A DNA stretch of 64,000 nt from Castanea sativa. Its lineage: Eukaryota > Streptophyta > Magnoliopsida > Fagales > Fagaceae. The notes beneath the pieces are model-generated. The model was given only the letters and a program-made list of their open reading frames with translations, was not told where the DNA came from and searched no databases. The stretch is from contig NC_134017.1 in assembly GCF_040712315.1 (NCBI RefSeq), positions 24,098,322 through 24,162,321 on the forward strand, written 5' to 3'. Made by a program: the position numbers and the translations under genes. Positions 59,201 through 64,000 of this stretch are shown one piece after another (the first letter of the stretch is position 1; each line of letters opens with the position of its first letter).

Positions 59201-62200
59201 GAGTATATAACCTCATCAAAGGTGATTGAATGAGGTTCAAATGGAAGAACCATTCCTTTTTGCCTGCTTTTGATGGCCTCGACAGCAGTGTCTATCACCA
59301 ATGATGATGAATTCGACAAGGTACTTCCAGTTCTAATCTCATCCCCATACTCTGCATATCAATAGAAATATAATTGGCACCTAGCATAACAAAGAGATAA
59401 AACACACAAAACACTAATAGGATATTGTATCACCTATCTCCGTGTCATGAGTTGAGTTATTTCTTCTTTGTCGTAACTGAGTGCCCTCTTCTGTTCTGTC
59501 ATTGTGTTCAGTGCTTTCAGATTCTTCTGTTTTAATGGCCTGCGGCTTCCCAAATGCTGCACAATTATTTGTACAACACTAACACATAAGTTTCTTCTAC
59601 TTGTACATGTACGAAATTGAGAAGATTAAACAAAAATTAAGCACTAAATTGAAAAGGGTTGTGATACCCACGGTTAAGGTAAGTAACAGCCAATGTGAAA
59701 CAGATGTTGAAAAGTAATACAAATCCAACCATTGCCCCTACGCCTATCCAATACCAATATGCATGTGTAAAGAACCCACGGGACTTCAAAACTGCTACTC
59801 CCAGTGTTTCCGTTGAGTTTGCGAGAACCTTAAATATGAAAGTAACTTGAGACATCAGAGGATACACTAAAATAAAAAGACAGAAAATGGCTCTTTTTTA
59901 GAATTTACTTTGCTCCAACTTTTCCCAAGAAACTCATTAACCACTATTGCATTTTGAGCATACATCAAGGGAGATATCCAATAGCCCCATATCCACCACT
60001 TTTTTATATCCGCTGCAGCGTTAAGGAAAACAAAAAATAAATAAATAATAAAACAAGCAAGAAGCATCATGGAAGGTGCATCTAAATTTGAGAGAAAAAA
60101 AAAAAAAACCGTAAATTGTATATTCGACTTCTTAATTTATTATATTATACCTCTTGACAGGACAAACCCTCCCAGTGCAAAAAGTGTGAGCAGTGCACAT
60201 GAACCAAAGGTGTTAGCAACAACCATGCTCCTGCCCATTGCTGCGATAGATCGGAATAATGCAGAAGCCATCTGAGTAACCAATGCAACCAGAAGGTATT
60301 CCCTAAACAACCTGCAGTATATATATCCATATATCATTCGGAACAGAATATGTCAAAAAAAACATCTTTGCAAGTTGGCAATAAATTGATTATAATTATT
60401 ACTTGCCCACCTTCCGACATTTGGGTCAAATCCAATGATAAAGTAGGTAATGAATACCCATACTGCAGCTTCTATACAAGAAATGGGAATCTTGAGGATC
60501 CATGCTGGAAGTGCATACGCCCATGGAGGATAAAAGAGGAGGTCCCTTTGCTTGTAGAAAACAGGAAGCCTTGCAATAGTCATGGAAAGCTCTGCCAATC
60601 CATTAAACAGAGTTACAATCACGCTAAAGAACAAAGCACCGGCATAAATTCCTCCATCCTCTACTGAATCGCGGTGCATATTGGTTCGTAGAAAAAGCGT
60701 TGATGCAATCAGTGCCACTATAGTAAGCTAATAGCACATAGAAAAGGATATGTTAAAATCATGCAATACCAAGAAGGGTAATACAAAGATTCAAATGAAC
60801 AAAAAATCCACCTGGATAAACTTGAAAATGTAGACAAATGAATTCCTCTTCATAAGCAACAATTCTCTGGAGAAGCAAGCTTTCAAGAGTTCCTCATTTC
60901 TAACACCATACTTTTGAGTTGTTAAAGCAGCTGGGTGACTCTTGCTCTTGTCAAATGGAATTGCAAGCTCATCTTGAATCCCCCTTCGAACATGGAATGA
61001 TTCAAATGCCTCGACAAATTCATTGACTGTGACAATACGGTAAGGTTCATTTTCACGTGCCCAATACTGCTTTTGATCTTTATGTGATGTTACCTACAAT
61101 TTTTATTATACTTAAATGATTTAAATGGGAAATAGAGGTAATGCTCATGTTTAGGAGATCAGTTATTTATGTTGGAATCAATTAGACAGACAAACCTATA
61201 TGTATACTTACTTCTTGAAGGAAGTCAGCCACGCCTTTCCTCTCAGGACACTTAAAGCCCATGGATTCAAAAAACTCAAGAACATGTTCACGGGGACCCT
61301 GGTACACAATTTGGCCATCAGAGAGGAGAATTATATCATCAAAAAGATCATAAGTCTCTGGTGCTGGCTGAAGGAGTGAGATGACAGCAGTTCCATGGAG
61401 AATGTGAATGTTTTGCTTGATTGAATTCACTATTTGAAAAGTTGTTGAGCTGTCCAACCCAGTAGATATCTCATCCATAAACAGGGCTTTGGCTGGTCCA
61501 ACCAGCATCTCACCTTTGAATTAATTATTGGAGACATAATTAATTTGCAAGTAACAAAAGTTTTATGTAAATTTGTGTTTCCAGTTGAGTTACCTGTTGT
61601 AACACGCTTCTTTTGTCCTCCTGAGATGCCCCTTACCATTTGATCCCCAACCATGGTATCTGCGCACACTTCCAATCCCAAAACCTGCAATGAGGTGGAC
61701 TCAAGTAAATAATAAATTATGGGAACCTATTGTGGAAATTTTTCAATCCATGCTGATGTTACCTTTAGAACATAATCTGTCATGATGCTTGTCTCCTGGC
61801 CTTCAGTTGATACACCCTTAAGATAGCAGAAGCCAAATCAAAAGACATAAGTTGTCAATCACCATGAATGCAAGTTCTCTAGACCAGTTACTCTATTGAA
61901 TCTTGATTTGAGCATAATCTTTGATGAAAATACGAGCTAAACTGCCTATCATTTTCTGAGGTTGAGAATAAGTCAATGACAGCAGCTTCTTTCTTACCTT
62001 CATGAAGATGTCCATATCTGGATCAGGCATAATATTGGCTGCTTTCTCTCTTCTAGACAACTCTGCTAGCATCTCTGCAAATTTTTGAAATAGTATGCAG
62101 GTGACTCACGTTATACAGTTTACACACAAATCAATCAGGCCACATTCTGAAAATTAAACTGCCTGAAAGAAAATATGAAGTGGAAACCCTATAAATTAAC

Positions 62201-63538
62201 TAACCCTGACGCCATCCGACTCCCTGGCATCTTGCAGAAAAGGCCAATGTTTCCCTCACAGTCATTTCTGCAATATGGAGATCATGTTGACTGATGTAGG
62301 CAGCAGTTCTCTGGGATATAAACTCGCGCAGGTCATGGCCATTATAAGTCACCCTTCCTGAGCACTAGAGGAGAAATTCCAGTTTCATATTGGAGATTAG
62401 ACTAATCAGCTGAAGCTACATATTGAGAACCGATGAAAGGATTAAAGTCTTGATCAAAACTTTATTCACCTTTAAAGTTGGATCAAGCTTTCCAGCCAAA
62501 GCTAATAAGAGCGTGGTCTTCCCGGAACTTGGAGGGCCTAATAGCAATGCCATTCTGGAAGATGCATATGAACAAAGTAAGAAATCAGTGCCCCAATATT
62601 CTAAATTGAATAAAAATTTCCAACATTCATAACTCAGTTCAAGAATATGAACTGAGCTTGCCTTCTCACCTGCCAGGCTTAATGATTCCACTAACATCTT
62701 GAAGAATGGACAAATGCTTCTTTTTACTTGGAAGAATATGGACATAACTCAAGACACCCTTTTAATATCAAAGGGCAGAGTAAACGGTAAGAATCAAAAT
62801 AAAAAGAAGAAAATCTCTAGACAACATATATGATAGATTAAATACGTCAAATTTATATAATTGTGACGAATGTTCTGTGTTACAAATTGTTACCTCCAAT
62901 ATGTTAAAAATGAAGCTAAAAAGTGTAGGCAAAGCTCTGCTCCCAACATGGGTTTCTGCTTCTACACTTAGATGCTCAAAGCGAACTTCAATTGTGGGAA
63001 CATCAATTCCAACTCTAACAAATATCAAATGTCAAGAAACAAGAAGACTTATAACTGAAAATTCACCAAAGATCTAGACCAAACCGAAATAATAATAATA
63101 AGCTAAAATGGAAGTTTTGTGTGCTGGGTACAACTTTTTTTTTTTAATTTAAACTCTCCTCCTATTTTTATGAAAAAAAAAAAAAAAAAAAGAGGATAAA
63201 ACTAATAAGAGAACATACCTATCTATGCGGTTCCTGAGCTGCAACAAGAACTTCTCATTGTCCGCCTCGGGGATCAACCTATCAATCAAAATCTTCCTTT
63301 CATGAAGTCCAAGATTATGTATATCGATTTCACTGGTCTCGCCTTCCTGTGTAGTTAGTAAACCTTTCTTTAACCGGTTGAAAGTAGGAAGCTTTTCAAG
63401 TGCAGCCCATTTAAGAGCTTCTTCTTCATCTTCATCTCGTGAAGATTTCGAGTAAGCTTCCACGCCACCACTCCTCCACGTAGAAGAACTGCTTCTTCTA
63501 AAACTATTTCCCGCATTATAAAGGTCACCACTCTCCAT
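56262..63538 (-). CDS. Full-size PDR-type ABC transporter, subfamily G
   Basis: This is an ATP-driven exporter of the plasma membrane, of the plant pleiotropic drug resistance family (ABCG40/PDR1-like; typically exports hormones or defence terpenoids; the substrate here is unknown). Inferred exons: 63219-63538, 62894-63014, 62670-62758, 62470-62554, 62205-62364, 61998-62074, 61763-61816, 61594-61684, 61212-61513, 60812-61093, 60411-60727, 60151-60311, 59909-60012, 59672-59828, 59434-59556, 59185-59351, 58720-59052, 58044-58334, 57859-57942, 57609-57742, 57254-57481, 56991-57162, 56641-56895, 56262-56519. All introns are GT-AG. The exons sum to 4365 nt, 1454 residues, the usual length. The order is reverse (NBD1-TMD1-NBD2-TMD2): Walker [10 protein letters not shown] (about 183-191), signature [12 protein letters not shown] (322-333), Walker B ALFMDEIS (342-349); second Walker [10 protein letters not shown] (902-910), LSTEQRKRL (1009-1017), [12 protein letters not shown] (1029-1040). 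The start [17 protein letters not shown] is typical of the family. No break was seen. Confidence 0.95.
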
Positions 63539-63593
63539 GTTTTTGCAACAGCAGCTAAAAAGTCATAAATCCCACCAAGGATTTTTCAAACTC

Positions 63594-63602
63594 TATATAT
63601 AG
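63594..63602 (-). promoter_or_regulatory. Putative TATA box of the ABC transporter gene
   Basis: On the minus strand CTATATATAG lies 56-65 bases upstream of the start codon. If used, transcription would begin about 30 bases downstream and the 5' untranslated region would be only about 30 bases. An upstream leader intron or another start site cannot be excluded from sequence. Confidence 0.5.
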
Positions 63603-64000
63603 CTTACACCAATGGTTATCACTTCTTCAATAACTGATGAAACCCATCAAAACCCATAAATTTTTCTTCAAATTTTATGTGAATAAAACCATTTCAATCG
63701 TTATGCCTTAAAAATCCGATGAAACATGAAAACCCCACTATGCATGTTTAAAAAAACAAAACAAATAAATCCTACGTGTCTTTATTACAACCATATTCTG
63801 AATGAGAAAGTAATACTAAGATTTAGATGTTACTTTGAGCAGAGATACTTTAAATTCACTATCAATTGTACAGAGATTTGACAATTCTAGTTTTGCTCAA
63901 AATGTTCACTAGGATAGTTTTTTTTTTTGGTATAACGGTATTGGAGTCAGTTAAAAAAAAAAAAAAAAAAAGTATAACGGTTTTTTTTTGTGGGGGGGGG
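63603..64000 (-). promoter_or_regulatory. Upstream region of the ABC transporter gene
   Basis: AT-rich promoter-side sequence. Near the window end, GTATAACGG occurs twice (63931 and 63972) flanking a poly-A/poly-T arrangement, followed by a T run and G8 at the edge. I could not assign any specific transcription-factor site with confidence. Confidence 0.35.

Noticed and set aside
63920..64000. Paired GTATAACGG motif and poly-A/T/G at the window edge as a transposon end
   Set aside because: It is too short and cut off by the window end; homopolymers make it unreliable.

Overview
The window is nuclear DNA of a flowering plant, most likely a woody eudicot. It holds one multi-exon plant gene with GT-AG introns at the right end, and about 55 kb of nested, decayed LTR retrotransposons to its left. 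I cannot name the species from sequence alone. No prokaryotic or organellar gene, CRISPR array or rRNA gene was seen.

Left block (1-26935): two copies of one large Ty3/gypsy family of the Tat/Ogre kind, joined head to tail. Copy A supplies its 3' internal part (1-4119), then LTR A (4120-6492), a tRNA-Arg-type primer site and a leader. Copy B follows: a broken protease-RT-RNase H-integrase region on the plus strand (9536-14605), two antisense ORF remnants on the minus strand (a DUF7745-like one at 15908-17700 and a plant-mobile-domain one at 19500-21800), a tandem-repeat block, the polypurine tract and LTR B (23664-26712), again followed by a primer site and leader. Copia debris (7076-9535) and a copia solo LTR (14610-15907) interrupt this copy.

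Middle block (26936-38705): a third, inverted member of the same family (partial LTR at 35346-36719 and gag on the minus strand). A copia element (27158-35042, target duplication CGCAT) is inserted in its gag, and a TIR element (35487-36408) in its LTR. A LINE ORF1-like remnant (36720-37870) follows.

Right repeat block (38706-52748): a second Tat-lineage element with both LTRs, the order gag-pro-RT-RH-aRNH-INT on the plus strand, and an antisense plant-mobile-domain ORF before its 3' LTR. All these reading frames are broken.

Gene end (52749-64000): a 108-bp tandem repeat, a Tourist-like MITE, a tRNA-derived SINE and a long inverted-repeat element lie downstream of a full-size PDR-type ABCG transporter gene on the minus strand (56262-63538). 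Its 24 inferred exons join in frame to about 1454 codons with both ATP-binding cassettes intact. It is the only gene here that looks functional.

I found no wholly new system. The most unusual biology is the retroelements' habit of carrying antisense host-like ORFs, and of keeping unrelated tandem repeats at the same internal position.
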